DNA of 64,000 nucleotides from an uncultured Holophagaceae bacterium (GTDB lineage: Bacteria > Acidobacteriota > Holophagae > Holophagales > Holophagaceae): assembly GCA_903913215.1 (NCBI GenBank), contig CAIWKE010000035.1:1-64000 (forward strand), written 5' to 3'. The notes under the pieces were generated by a model. The model was not told where the DNA came from and did not search any database. It worked only from the letters and a program-made list of their open reading frames with translations. The translations under genes and the position numbers were made by a program. Shown piece after piece: positions 1-9,348 of this stretch; position 1 is the first letter of the stretch, and each line of letters opens with the position of its first letter.

Positions 1-1
1 C

Positions 2-361
2 ATGGAGCGCCGCACGGAGCTGCTGAAGAAGTCCGATAACGCCGGGCTCAAGGACCTGGAGAAGGAGTGCCTGGCCAACAACGCGAAGCACACGGACTGG
101 GAGTGCACCCGCGCCAAGATGGATACCACCGCGAACAAGAAAGCCCTCTACATGCACTGCCTGCCCGCGGACATCACGGACGTGAGCTGTAAGGCCGGTG
201 AAGTAAGCGCCGAGGTCTTCGAGCAGTACCGCATCCCGACCTACCACGAGGCGAGCTACAAGCCCTTCATCATCAGCGCCCTCATGTTCCTCACCCGCAT
301 GAAGGATCCCGGCGCCAAGCTCGAGCAGATCATCCAGCGCGGCCAGAACCTCTGCCTGTAA
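2..361 (+). CDS. ygeW: YgeW-type carbamoyltransferase, C-terminal part (5' end outside window)
   Basis: C-terminal 119 residues of an aspartate/ornithine carbamoyltransferase-fold protein. The frame is open to the left edge, so the real start lies outside the window. The carbamoyltransferase motif HCLP is visible in 'MHCLPADITD', followed by a helical tail ending in NLCL. Assignment to the YgeW subgroup rather than a normal OTCase rests on the neighbours: carbamate kinase 26 nt downstream, then diaminopropionate ammonia-lyase, the same partners as in the E. coli yge cluster. YgeW is thought to handle a carbamoylated intermediate of ureide/purine breakdown, passing carbamoyl phosphate to carbamate kinase; the substrate here is inferred. 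Confidence 0.75.
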   Translation: MERRTELLKKSDNAGLKDLEKECLANNAKHTDWECTRAKMDTTANKKALYMHCLPADITDVSCKAGEVSAEVFEQYRIPTYHEASYKPFIISALMFLTRMKDPGAKLEQIIQRGQNLCL

Positions 362-387
362 TACCCCGTCTCGCCCAGGGAGTCACC

Positions 388-1332
388 ATGACCAAGACCG
401 CCGTCATCGCCATCGGGGGGAATTCCCTCATCTCGGACAATGACCACACCAGCGTCTCGGACCAGTACGGCGCCGCAGCGGAGACCTGCGCCCATATCGC
501 CAACATGCTGCAGGCCGAGAAGATCCGCCTAGTGGTGACGCACGGCAATGGTCCCCAGGTGGGCTTCATCCTCCGCCGCTCCGAGATCGCGGCGCCGGAA
601 CTCCACATGGTGCCCTTGGACAGCTGTGTGGCAGACACCCAGGGCGCCCTGGGCTATCACCTCCAGTGCGCGCTCTACAACGAGTTCAAGCACCGCAGCA
701 TGAAGGAGACCGCCGCCACCGTGGTCACCCAGGTGCTGGTGGATGCCAAGGATCCTGCCTTCGCCAAGCCCAACAAGCCCATCGGCTCCTTCATGAATGC
801 CGAGCAGGCCCAGTCCCATCGTGAGCGGGACGGCTGGGATCTGGTGGAGGACTCCGGGCGGGGCTGGCGGCGCGTGGTGGCCTCTCCTGTGCCCAAGCGG
901 GTGGTGGAACTGGACGTCATCAAGGGCCTCCTGGATGCAGGCGTGGTGGTCATCGCCTGTGGCGGCGGTGGCATCGCCGTGGTGGAGGACTCCTCCGGCA
1001 ACATCTCTGGGGCTGCGGCGGTCATCGACAAGGATCTGGCCTCCAGCCTCCTGGCCCGCCAGTTGCACGCGGACCTGCTTGTCATCTCCACTGCTGTCGA
1101 AAAGGTCTGCCTCGATTTTGGCAAGCCTACCCAGCGCAGCCTGGACCACATGAGCCTCGCCGAGGCCAAGCAGTACATCCAGGAGGGCCACTTCAAGCCC
1201 GGTAGCATGCTGCCCAAGATCCAGGCCGTGGTGGACTTCCTGGAGAATGGTGGCAAAGAGGCCATCATCACCGACCCTTCCCACTTGGGCGCGGCCCTGG
1301 CGGGCCATGGCGGAACGCACGTCCATCCGTGA
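388..1332 (+). CDS. arcC: Carbamate kinase
   Basis: 314 residues, normal length for carbamate kinase (amino-acid kinase fold). The start 'KTAVIAIGGNSL' holds the family glycine-rich motif, 'THGNGPQVG' is the second conserved loop, and 'ACGGGGIAV' and 'VIDKDLAS' are typical of the ATP/carbamoyl-phosphate site. It makes ATP and carbamate from carbamoyl phosphate and ADP. A GGGAG ribosome site precedes the ATG at 388. It lies between the YgeW-type carbamoyltransferase and the ammonia-lyase, so it is probably the energy-conserving step of the pathway (equivalent of E. coli yqeA) and not part of an arginine deiminase operon; no arcA is visible. Confidence 0.93.
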   Translation: MTKTAVIAIGGNSLISDNDHTSVSDQYGAAAETCAHIANMLQAEKIRLVVTHGNGPQVGFILRRSEIAAPELHMVPLDSCVADTQGALGYHLQCALYNEFKHRSMKETAATVVTQVLVDAKDPAFAKPNKPIGSFMNAEQAQSHRERDGWDLVEDSGRGWRRVVASPVPKRVVELDVIKGLLDAGVVVIACGGGGIAVVEDSSGNISGAAAVIDKDLASSLLARQLHADLLVISTAVEKVCLDFGKPTQRSLDHMSLAEAKQYIQEGHFKPGSMLPKIQAVVDFLENGGKEAIITDPSHLGAALAGHGGTHVHP

Positions 1333-1360
1333 TTCGCTGATCCTGCCCACTGGAGCTGCC

Positions 1361-2557
1361 ATGAACACCACTGCCACCACCGAGTCCTCCCTGCTCCGCA
1401 ATCCCCTCTTCGACGGGGAGAAGCGCTGGCCTGCGCCGGATCCCGCCGTGTGGTCCTTCCACCGGCGCATGCCCGCCTACCTGGCCACCACGCTCTTCGA
1501 CTGCCCGGGCCTGGCCCGGCGCTACGGCGTGGGGCGGGTGCTGGTGAAGGCCGAGACCCAGCGCCTGGGCTTGCCCAGTTTCAAAATTCTGGGCGCTTCC
1601 TGGGCCACCTACCGGGCCCTCTGCGACCACCTGGGCTTCGAGCCCGAGCCCTGGCTCAACATCAACGACCTGGCCCGCCGGATCAGTTACCTCAAGCCCT
1701 TCGGCCTGGCAGCAGCCACGGACGGCAACCATGGGCGCGCCGTGGCCTTCATGGCGCGGCTGCTGGGTTTCAACTGCCATATCTTCGTGCCTGCGGGAAC
1801 AGTGCCGGCGCGCATCCACGCCATCCAGAACGAGGGGGCCACGGTGACCGTGGTGGAGGGGGACTATGACGCCGCTGTGGCCCGTAGTGCCGAGGAGGCC
1901 AGTGATCGCTGCCTCGTCATCTCGGACACCTCCTGGCCTGGCTACGATGTGACGCCCCGTCGGGTAGTGGAGGGCTATACCACCATTTTTATGGAAATCG
2001 ACCAGGCGCTGCGCGCTGCCGGTGTCGGTGAGCCCGACGCGGTGATCGTGCCCGTGGGCGTGGGCGCCTTCATGTCCGCCACCGTGGGCTACTACCGCAG
2101 CCGTCCCTGGAAGGGGGCCCTCATCGGCGTCGAGCCTGCCGACGCCAACTGCGTGCAGGCCTCGGCTCGCGCGGGAGGGATGGTGCCTGTACCTGGGCCC
2201 CACCACTCCATCATGGTGGGCCTCAACTGTGGCCTGCCCTCGCCTGTGGCCTGGCCCAAGGTCTCCACGGGTGTGGACTGGATGGTCTCCATCGGCGACG
2301 AGCGGGCGCGGCAGGGGATGCGCGAGCTGGCCGAGGCCGGCGTCGTGGCGGGCGAGACCGGGTCAGCCTCCCTGGGTGCCCTGGCGGCCCTCTACGAAGA
2401 TGCTTCAGCCGCAGAGTTCCGGGCCAGTGGCCTGCTGGGGCCGGACAAAACCATCCTGCTGCTGGTCACCGAAGGCGCCACCGATCGCGGCAACTACCAG
2501 ACCGTGGTGGGACGGCCGCCGGAAGAGGTGGGGACCATCCTTTCTCTGGCGCACTAG
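1361..2557 (+). CDS. dpaL: 2,3-diaminopropionate ammonia-lyase
   Basis: PLP enzyme of the tryptophan-synthase-beta fold that splits 2,3-diaminopropionate into pyruvate and two ammonia. The ATG at 1361 gives 398 residues, the same as E. coli YgeX; the longer ORF-track start at 1247 runs into arcC and is rejected. The PLP-lysine context is 'LPSFKILGA', followed by 'ATDGNHGRAVA' (Asn/Gly loop) and 'VPVGVGAFMSA' and 'GVEPADANC' downstream. It follows arcC by 28 nt and is presumably cotranscribed. The final 4 nt overlap the convergent M20 hydrolase gene. Confidence 0.93.
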   Translation: MNTTATTESSLLRNPLFDGEKRWPAPDPAVWSFHRRMPAYLATTLFDCPGLARRYGVGRVLVKAETQRLGLPSFKILGASWATYRALCDHLGFEPEPWLNINDLARRISYLKPFGLAAATDGNHGRAVAFMARLLGFNCHIFVPAGTVPARIHAIQNEGATVTVVEGDYDAAVARSAEEASDRCLVISDTSWPGYDVTPRRVVEGYTTIFMEIDQALRAAGVGEPDAVIVPVGVGAFMSATVGYYRSRPWKGALIGVEPADANCVQASARAGGMVPVPGPHHSIMVGLNCGLPSPVAWPKVSTGVDWMVSIGDERARQGMRELAEAGVVAGETGSASLGALAALYEDASAAEFRASGLLGPDKTILLLVTEGATDRGNYQTVVGRPPEEVGTILSLAH

Positions 2558-3681
2558 CCGAGGAATTCCTTGATGAGGGCGGCGTAGGCGACCTGCGCCG
2601 CCCTCAGTTCGTCCAGGCTCACCCACTCATCCACGCTGTGGGCCTGCTCGATGGAGCCGGGGCCTAGCAGGAAGGCAGGGATGTTCCTGGCTGCGGCGGC
2701 GGAGGCGTTGGTGGAGTAGGGGGCGGCGAAGGCCTTGGTGTCCAGGGCCGCCAGCAGGCGTGCCTGGAGTTTGGCATCCTGGGCCTTCCAGCTGAGGACG
2801 CACTCCTCCATGACCATCTCGATGCCGGTATGGCAGCGCTGCGAAGAGGTCAGGAGTTGTACCTCAATGCTCTCCAGGCCCTGGAGGCAGGCCACGGTGC
2901 GCTCACGAACGGTCTGGGCCGTCTCGCCGGGCAGCAGGCGCAAGGCCAGGCGGGCGGTGCAGCGGTGGGGCACCATGCCCGGCGACGGTTTGGGCTCCGA
3001 GTCGATCTCGATGAGCTCACAGATGGCGGGCCCTAGCTCGGGATCCACGGGCAGGGGCAGGGCCCGGATCCGTTTGATGGCTTCCAGCATCTTGTAGACG
3101 GCGTTGTCGCCCAGTTCCGGGCGGGAGGTGTGGGCGCTGCGGCCCTTGGCCTCCAGCAGGAGCCCAGCCCGGCCCTTCTGCGCTGTGCCCAGGCAGAGGC
3201 CCGTGGGCTCGCCCACGATGACGAGGTCGGCCGGGTGACGATCCAACACCTCGGCCAGGGCCACAGCAGTCATATTCTCTTCACAGACACTGGCGGAGAT
3301 GTGGAGGGTGCCCGCAAAGTCCGAGGCGGCGGCCCCGGCGCAGAGCATGGCCGCCAGGGAGCATTTGGTGTCTGCGGCACCGCGGCCCCAGAGCCGGCCT
3401 TCGGCCAAGTCTGCGCCAAAGGGGGGATGGGTCCACGCATCGGGATCGCCCACGGGCACCACGTCCAGATGGGAATCAAACAGCAGGGAGGGGCCGGGGC
3501 GGGTGCCCTTGCGGGTGCCCAGCACGCTGCCGAAGCGGTCCAGCTCCACGGAGAAACCCATGAACTTCATGTGGGCAGCCACCACCGCCGCCAGGGCGCC
3601 CTCCTGCCCCGAGGGGCTGGGGATCCGCACGAATTCTCGGCAGAGCTCGATGACGTCCGGGGCAGGGGGGGCGGTCAGCAT
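2554..3681 (-). CDS. ygeY: M20 family amidohydrolase/peptidase, YgeY-like
   Basis: Metal-dependent M20/ArgE/DapE-type hydrolase, 375 residues from the ATG at 3681, which has GAGTGAGG eight bases upstream; the track start at 3699 is a TTG. Metal-site motifs: 'LLFDSHLDVVPVG' (first His/Asp), 'GRGAADTKCSLAAM' (bridging Asp) and 'SVCEENMTA' (catalytic and metal Glu). The C-terminus has 'GPGSIEQAHSVDEWVSL', the usual final metal His. Sequence alone cannot separate YgeY, ArgE and DapE; the location tail to tail with the ammonia-lyase favours YgeY, proposed to release diaminopropionate from an amide-linked intermediate. It is on the opposite strand to the other three genes, unlike E. coli. Confidence 0.8.
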   Translation of the reverse strand: MLTAPPAPDVIELCREFVRIPSPSGQEGALAAVVAAHMKFMGFSVELDRFGSVLGTRKGTRPGPSLLFDSHLDVVPVGDPDAWTHPPFGADLAEGRLWGRGAADTKCSLAAMLCAGAAASDFAGTLHISASVCEENMTAVALAEVLDRHPADLVIVGEPTGLCLGTAQKGRAGLLLEAKGRSAHTSRPELGDNAVYKMLEAIKRIRALPLPVDPELGPAICELIEIDSEPKPSPGMVPHRCTARLALRLLPGETAQTVRERTVACLQGLESIEVQLLTSSQRCHTGIEMVMEECVLSWKAQDAKLQARLLAALDTKAFAAPYSTNASAAAARNIPAFLLGPGSIEQAHSVDEWVSLDELRAAQVAYAALIKEFLG

Positions 3682-3699
3682 GGATTCATCCTCACTCAA

Positions 3700-4030
3700 T
3701 TCGCCAAAGAAAATCAGACCGTTTCAGGGAATGTCACGAAGCCGCAGGAGTGGATCTGGCGCTGAGTGGGTTACGCGATCACAAAACCGAGAATGTAAAA
3801 GGGGGTTGGGAACTGAAAACCACAAAAAGGAAACATGGCCACAAAGAACACAAAGAACACAAAGAACACAAAGAACACAAAGGAAAGCCGGGGAAGGATC
3901 CCTTTGCTTTGCGCCGTTTGTGTTCTTTGTGGCTGAATTTTTTCTTGTGGTCATTGCTGTTCCTGAAAGTTGCCTTTCAGGGTCCCTCTGTGGCTGTCGC
4001 GGTGAGGCGTCCAGCAGGAGATCCTTGTGG
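3700..4030. repeat. Non-coding stretch with a tandem-repeat hairpin
   Basis: 331-bp gap without a credible gene. It contains four tandem copies of the 9-mer ACAAAGAAC plus a partial fifth from 3841, and an inverted copy downstream. The arm at 3838-3854 is exactly complementary to 3917-3933 (17 bp, GCCACAAAGAACACAAA). The KEHKEHKE-like ORFs across it are translations of the repeat. Two other intergenic hairpins in this window (14264-14405, 21013-21083) look like the same kind of element. Confidence 0.85.
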
Positions 4031-4372
4031 TTAGATGGCCTGCCCGCCGCGCTCCCCGGTGCGGATGCGGATGCAGTCCTTCAGGTCCTGCACGAAAATC
4101 TTGCCATCGCCCACTTCACCGGCGCCGTGGCGAGCGGTGCGGATGATGGTGTCCACGGTGATGTCTTCGAAGGCGTCATTGCAAGCGATTGTGATCTGCA
4201 CCTTGGGGATGAGGTTGGGCACGACCTTTTTGCCCCGCTGGACCACGATTTCCTGCTGGCGACCGTGGCCGCTCACGCGCAGCACCGTGATGCGCTCGAT
4301 TTCGGCCTCGATGAGAGCCTCGCGCACTTCGTCAAGCTTCTCTTCGGGAATGATGGCGGTGATGAGTTTCAT
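4031..4372 (-). CDS. glnK: PII nitrogen regulatory protein without uridylylation tyrosine
   Basis: 113-residue PII signal protein with the family start 'MKLITAIIPEEKLDEVREAL' and C-terminal 'GDGKIFV' and 'IRIRTGE' motifs that bind ATP/ADP and 2-oxoglutarate. It lies 12 nt downstream of amtB on the same strand, the classic amtB-glnK pairing, so it probably gates the ammonium channel. The T-loop is unusual: GlnB Tyr46 aligns with Gln45 and Tyr51 with Val50, and the loop is one residue shorter, so GlnD uridylylation is not possible at the usual site. The B-loop has a two-residue insertion ('RHGAGEVGDG'). glnK is named from context; glnB or nifI-like names cannot be excluded. Confidence 0.9.
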   Translation of the reverse strand: MKLITAIIPEEKLDEVREALIEAEIERITVLRVSGHGRQQEIVVQRGKKVVPNLIPKVQITIACNDAFEDITVDTIIRTARHGAGEVGDGKIFVQDLKDCIRIRTGERGGQAI

Positions 4373-4384
4373 GGGATCCCCAGC

Positions 4385-5707
<1,323 letters not shown>

Positions 5708-5913
5708 GACTTCCTCCAGAGGTGATGGCGTGAAGATCGGAAGGGGCTTACGCGTTCCGGTGGCGGGTCGGCAATCCTGTCCCGCCTCATTCTGGCGGCA
5801 ACAGGCTCCCCGGGGAATGGAAGGTTATTGACCGGAGGGTAGGATTTTGTGCGGTCCTTCGCCGTCCAGGTTTCCCCCCACCAGTTGCGGAAGGGCCCGG
5901 GTAGGCTCAAACC

Positions 5914-7320
5914 ATGCGCAGCATCGTGTGGTTCCGGGGCAAGGATTTGCGGGTGGCGGACCATGGGCCCCTTACGGAGGCCGCCGCGACCGGAGAACTG
6001 ATTCCTCTTTTCGTCCTGGACCCCTTCTTCTTCGCCCCGGCGAAGGCCCGGAACCTGCCCCACCGCATGCAGTTCCTGCTGGAGTCTCTGCAGGCCCTGG
6101 AGGCCAGCCTCGCCCGCCTGGGCTCGCGGCTGCTGGTGGTGCCGGGGCGCAGCGTGGAGGTGGTGCCGCGTCTGGCCTCGCTTTGGCAGGTAGATCAGGT
6201 CCTGGCCCACCGCTGGGTGGAGCCCTTCGGCCGCGAGCGGGACCGGCGCATCGGCGAGGCCCTGGGCCAGGCGGGCATCGCCTTCCAGCTCTTCGAGGGC
6301 GAGACCCTGCTGCCCCCGGGTTCCGTGCGCACGGGCCAAGGCGGCATGTTCCGAGTATTCACCCCCTTCGCCCGGGCCTGCGCTCCGCGCATCGAAGCCT
6401 CCCCACTGGCAACGCCCCGAGGGCTGCCCCCCTTGCCCGTGGCCCTGCCCAGCGAGGCGGTACCCATCCCTTCTCTGGAATCCCTGGGCATCCGACCAAA
6501 CCCGCGCCTGCTGCCGGGCGGCGAGGAGCCCGGTCGGGCGCGACTCCAGACTTTCCTGGCTGGACCCTTCCAGGATTATGGGGGGGACCGGAACCGCATG
6601 GATCGGCCCGGCACCTCCCGCCTGGGCGCCGACCTCAAGTTTGGCACCCTCTCCGTGCGCAGCGTCTGGGCGGCGGCGGCGGGCGTTGAGGCTGGCATGT
6701 CCGGCCACGCCTTCCTCAACGAACTGCTTTGGCGGGAGTTCAGCCACCACCTGCTCTGGGAGTGGCCGGAACTGCTGGAGCGCCCCTTCCGCCCGGCCTT
6801 CGTGGGCTTCCCCTGGCGTGAGGATGAGGGGGCATACGAGGCCTGGGCCGCGGGCCGCACAGGCTACCCGGTGGTGGATGCCGCGGCCCGGCAGCTCCTG
6901 GCGGAGGGCTTTGTCCACAACCGGGCCCGCATGGTGGCTGCCAGTTTCCTTACGAAACATCTGCTCGTGGACTACCGGCGCGGTGAGGCCCACTACCTGC
7001 GCTGGCTTACGGATGGTGACTGGGCCGCAAACAACTCCGGTTGGCAGTGGAGCGCTGGCTGCGGCTGCGACGCACAACCCTGGTTCCGCATCTTCAATCC
7101 CGTGGCCCAGGGCCAGCGCTTTGATCCCGACGGGGACTATGTGCGGCGCTGGGTGCCGGAGCTGGCGGCCTGTCCCACGGCCTGCATTCACGAGCCCTGG
7201 AAGGCGCCGACCCGGCTGCGGGCCAGCCTCGACTACCCTGACCCCATCGTGGACCACGCCTTGGCCCGGGCGCGCTTCCTGGCCACGGCGAAAGGGCACC
7301 TGGGCCGGGCGTCTTCCTGA
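5914..7320 (+). CDS. phrB: Deoxyribodipyrimidine (CPD) photolyase
   Basis: 468-residue class I photolyase/cryptochrome-family protein. N-terminal alpha/beta domain begins 'RSIVWFRGKDLRVADHGPL'. The C-terminal FAD domain has 'LNELLWREFSHHLL', 'TGYPVVDAAARQL', 'HNRARMVAASFLTKHLLVDYRRGEAHY' and 'WAANNSGWQWSAGCGCDAQPWFRIFNP', all typical of CPD photolyases including the Trp/Asn residues around FAD and the lesion. It repairs UV-induced pyrimidine dimers with light. The ATG at 5914 opens the family N-terminus directly. It appears to be a single-gene transcript, followed by a small ferredoxin gene 57 nt away. Confidence 0.95.
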   Translation: MRSIVWFRGKDLRVADHGPLTEAAATGELIPLFVLDPFFFAPAKARNLPHRMQFLLESLQALEASLARLGSRLLVVPGRSVEVVPRLASLWQVDQVLAHRWVEPFGRERDRRIGEALGQAGIAFQLFEGETLLPPGSVRTGQGGMFRVFTPFARACAPRIEASPLATPRGLPPLPVALPSEAVPIPSLESLGIRPNPRLLPGGEEPGRARLQTFLAGPFQDYGGDRNRMDRPGTSRLGADLKFGTLSVRSVWAAAAGVEAGMSGHAFLNELLWREFSHHLLWEWPELLERPFRPAFVGFPWREDEGAYEAWAAGRTGYPVVDAAARQLLAEGFVHNRARMVAASFLTKHLLVDYRRGEAHYLRWLTDGDWAANNSGWQWSAGCGCDAQPWFRIFNPVAQGQRFDPDGDYVRRWVPELAACPTACIHEPWKAPTRLRASLDYPDPIVDHALARARFLATAKGHLGRASS

Positions 7321-7377
7321 TAGACTGGGGCTCGGAAGTTTCCATTCCACAAGATGTTAACTACTCACGGGTCATTC

Positions 7378-7659
7378 ATGCACAGCATCCAGTTCGACGG
7401 CAAGACCAGCGGCAAAGCCGAGTGCGAGCGCGAGACGGCCCTGCTGGCCGCCAGCACCAAGGCTGGAGTACCCCTCCCCCACATGTGCGGGGGCCATGCC
7501 CGTTGCGGTACCTGCCTGGTGACAGTGGTTGACGGCGCCGAGCACCTCAGTGAACAGGGCAACGCGGAGACCCGAGTACTGCTGGCCCTCAAGGCCAAGC
7601 CCGACCAGCGTCTGGCCTGCCAGACCTGGGCCCGGGGCGATGTGAAGGTGAGCTACTGA
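7378..7659 (+). CDS. 2Fe-2S ferredoxin
   Basis: Small plant-type/adrenodoxin-like 2Fe-2S protein. Cluster ligands follow C-x5-C-x2-C ('MCGGHARCGTC') with the fourth Cys in 'RLACQTW'. I start it at the internal ATG 7378 (93 residues, 'MHSIQFDGK'); the track ATG at 7354 would add eight residues unlike family members. It carries electrons to an unknown partner; no oxygenase or reductase gene is adjacent. It ends one base before the convergent ABC permease gene. Confidence 0.88.
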   Translation: MHSIQFDGKTSGKAECERETALLAASTKAGVPLPHMCGGHARCGTCLVTVVDGAEHLSEQGNAETRVLLALKAKPDQRLACQTWARGDVKVSY

Positions 7660-7660
7660 G

Positions 7661-8578
7661 CTAGGCCCTATCCCGCCCGGCTTCCACCAGGCCCAGGAGC
7701 AGGAAGGCCACCCCGCAGACCAGGCTGAAGGTGGCCAGGGCCCACTTCGGCGTGGGGGGGGTGGGCCGCCCAAACTCCTCAGGCAGCTGGAAGACCCAAC
7801 GGGTCTTGCCCACCATGACTTCCTTGGGCACTTCCGATTTCGCGGCCTTGTAATACGGCGTCTGGGCGGCGTGAATCTCCTGCCGGGCACTGGGATCCTC
7901 GATGGCCTGCTGGGCGCAGGTGTAGGGCAGCACCCAGGGGATGAAGTCCCGGCGCCACATGGGGTCGAGTTCCTTGCCGCCCATGGAGACCGTGAGGATG
8001 AAGCCCACCAGGCCGAGCATCACCGGGACCGCAGCGTTGTTGATGCGGTCCGAGAGCCAGAGGTAGAGGGCCAGCAGGGGCAGGCTGCCCAGGAAGGACC
8101 AGCCCATGATCAGGCTCACCTTGAGCCAGGGGAAAGGAAAGGCCGCCATGGGGCTGAGGCGGCCCAGCAGGCCCCACTGGGCCCAAAGCAGAACCTCGGT
8201 CAGGGCCAGCACCAGGCCAAAGGTCAGGGCCAGGACCAGGGCCTTCACCAGGTACAGCAGGCGCCGGGAGACGGGCTGGACGTGCAAATGTTTCCAGACC
8301 CCGTAGCGGTGCTCGGGCCGGAAGAGCAGGGCTGGAAGCAGGGCGATGAGCATGGGATGGAAATAGCCGGACCAGTAATCCGCCAAAGACTTCACGGGCG
8401 CATTCAGGAGGGCGGCGCGGGCCCCGGGACTCAGTTCTTTCAGGCCAAGGGCGAAGCGGCCCGAGAGAATGAAGTCCAGGAGCAGGAAAAGGCAGGGCAT
8501 CACCCACATGAGACGGAGGGCGGGCGAGCGCCTCAGTTTGAGGAGTTCGGCTTGGATGAGTTGAACCAGGGTGGACAT
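7661..8578 (-). CDS. ABC-2 type permease subunit
   Basis: 305-residue membrane protein, about six hydrophobic segments, last gene of a three-gene minus-strand ABC exporter set (ATPase at 9345, permease at 8587). The N-terminus 'MSTLVQLIQAELLKLRRSPALRLMW' matches the start of many ABC-2/LanE-G-like permeases and resembles the N-terminus of the neighbouring permease, so the two subunits are probably distant paralogues. A soluble loop sits between the last two helices. Substrate unknown; related systems export peptides or give antibiotic self-protection. Confidence 0.8.
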   Translation of the reverse strand: MSTLVQLIQAELLKLRRSPALRLMWVMPCLFLLLDFILSGRFALGLKELSPGARAALLNAPVKSLADYWSGYFHPMLIALLPALLFRPEHRYGVWKHLHVQPVSRRLLYLVKALVLALTFGLVLALTEVLLWAQWGLLGRLSPMAAFPFPWLKVSLIMGWSFLGSLPLLALYLWLSDRINNAAVPVMLGLVGFILTVSMGGKELDPMWRRDFIPWVLPYTCAQQAIEDPSARQEIHAAQTPYYKAAKSEVPKEVMVGKTRWVFQLPEEFGRPTPPTPKWALATFSLVCGVAFLLLGLVEAGRDRA

Positions 8579-8586
8579 GCTTCCTC

Positions 8587-9348
8587 CTATCGCTGTTCTT
8601 CCCGACGGGAGAAATCAAACGTGCCCAGGCCCATGAACAGGCCCGTGAGAATCAGCCCCGCGAGGAGCAGGAGCCAGGAACTGCGGGCCCCATCCAGGCT
8701 CAGCCGCACACCTTGGCTGGCCACGCCCCAGGGCAGCCACCGGGCCAGGGGGACCTTGACCATGAGGAGTACCGTGAGCAGGCTTCCCACCAGGGTGGTG
8801 GTGAGGGCCAGGCCCACGCCGCGCATCCGCGTGGACAGCCAGGTGTGGAAGCCCACCAGGGGCAGGGTGCCCAGGAGACTGTACCAGCCCAGCTTGAAGG
8901 CCAGATCCAGGCGCTGGGGGCCCATGGTCAGGTAGGAGGCGTGCTTGCGGAGGATCTCGCTGGAGAGGATCAGTGCGCCCGTGAAGACGATCTGCGCGAT
9001 CAGGAGCAGGGCCGAGTGACTTAGCAACTTGGCCAGGTAGTGGGCGTAGCGCGGCACGGGTTGGATGAGCAGGTGCTTCCAGGCCCCGGCAGCCTCCTCC
9101 TGGTCCCAGGAGAGCAGGGCCACCAGGGCCACGGTGATGGGCATGAAGATGATGTTCCAGGCGGCGGAGTTCACTTGGTACCAGATCTGGAAGCCCGGCC
9201 CCAGGGCGTCCGCCTGGATCTCCGAAAACCAGAAAATCAGGAGCAGGAAGGCGACCTGGCAGAGCGGTGGGAGGATGGCCGCAACCGTGGCCCAGCTTCG
9301 CCGCCACTTGATCCGCTCCCCCTGGAAGAGGGCGCCGAGGGTGCTCAT
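8587..9348 (-). CDS. ABC-2 type permease subunit
   Basis: 253-residue membrane protein with about six hydrophobic segments, starting 'MSTLGALFQGERIKWRRSW'. The gene overlaps the end of the ATPase gene by 4 nt (translational coupling) and is followed after 8 nt by the second permease gene. The order ATPase-permease-permease resembles lantibiotic-immunity (LanFEG) and bacitracin-type exporters. No biosynthetic, regulatory or kinase gene lies next to it, so the substrate cannot be inferred. Confidence 0.8.
   Translation of the reverse strand: MSTLGALFQGERIKWRRSWATVAAILPPLCQVAFLLLIFWFSEIQADALGPGFQIWYQVNSAAWNIIFMPITVALVALLSWDQEEAAGAWKHLLIQPVPRYAHYLAKLLSHSALLLIAQIVFTGALILSSEILRKHASYLTMGPQRLDLAFKLGWYSLLGTLPLVGFHTWLSTRMRGVGLALTTTLVGSLLTVLLMVKVPLARWLPWGVASQGVRLSLDGARSSWLLLLAGLILTGLFMGLGTFDFSRREEQR

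Noticed and set aside
3841-3883. Possible CRISPR-like array
   Set aside because: Units are 9 bp, directly adjacent and without spacers; no cas genes in the window.
3750-4034. ORFs encoding KEHKEHKE-like peptides
   Set aside because: Translation of the ACAAAGAAC tandem repeat; no ribosome site, and both strands are equally open.
5708-5913. Sigma-54 promoter for amtB-glnK
   Set aside because: The best GG/GC pair has nine rather than ten intervening bases and the surrounding consensus is poor.
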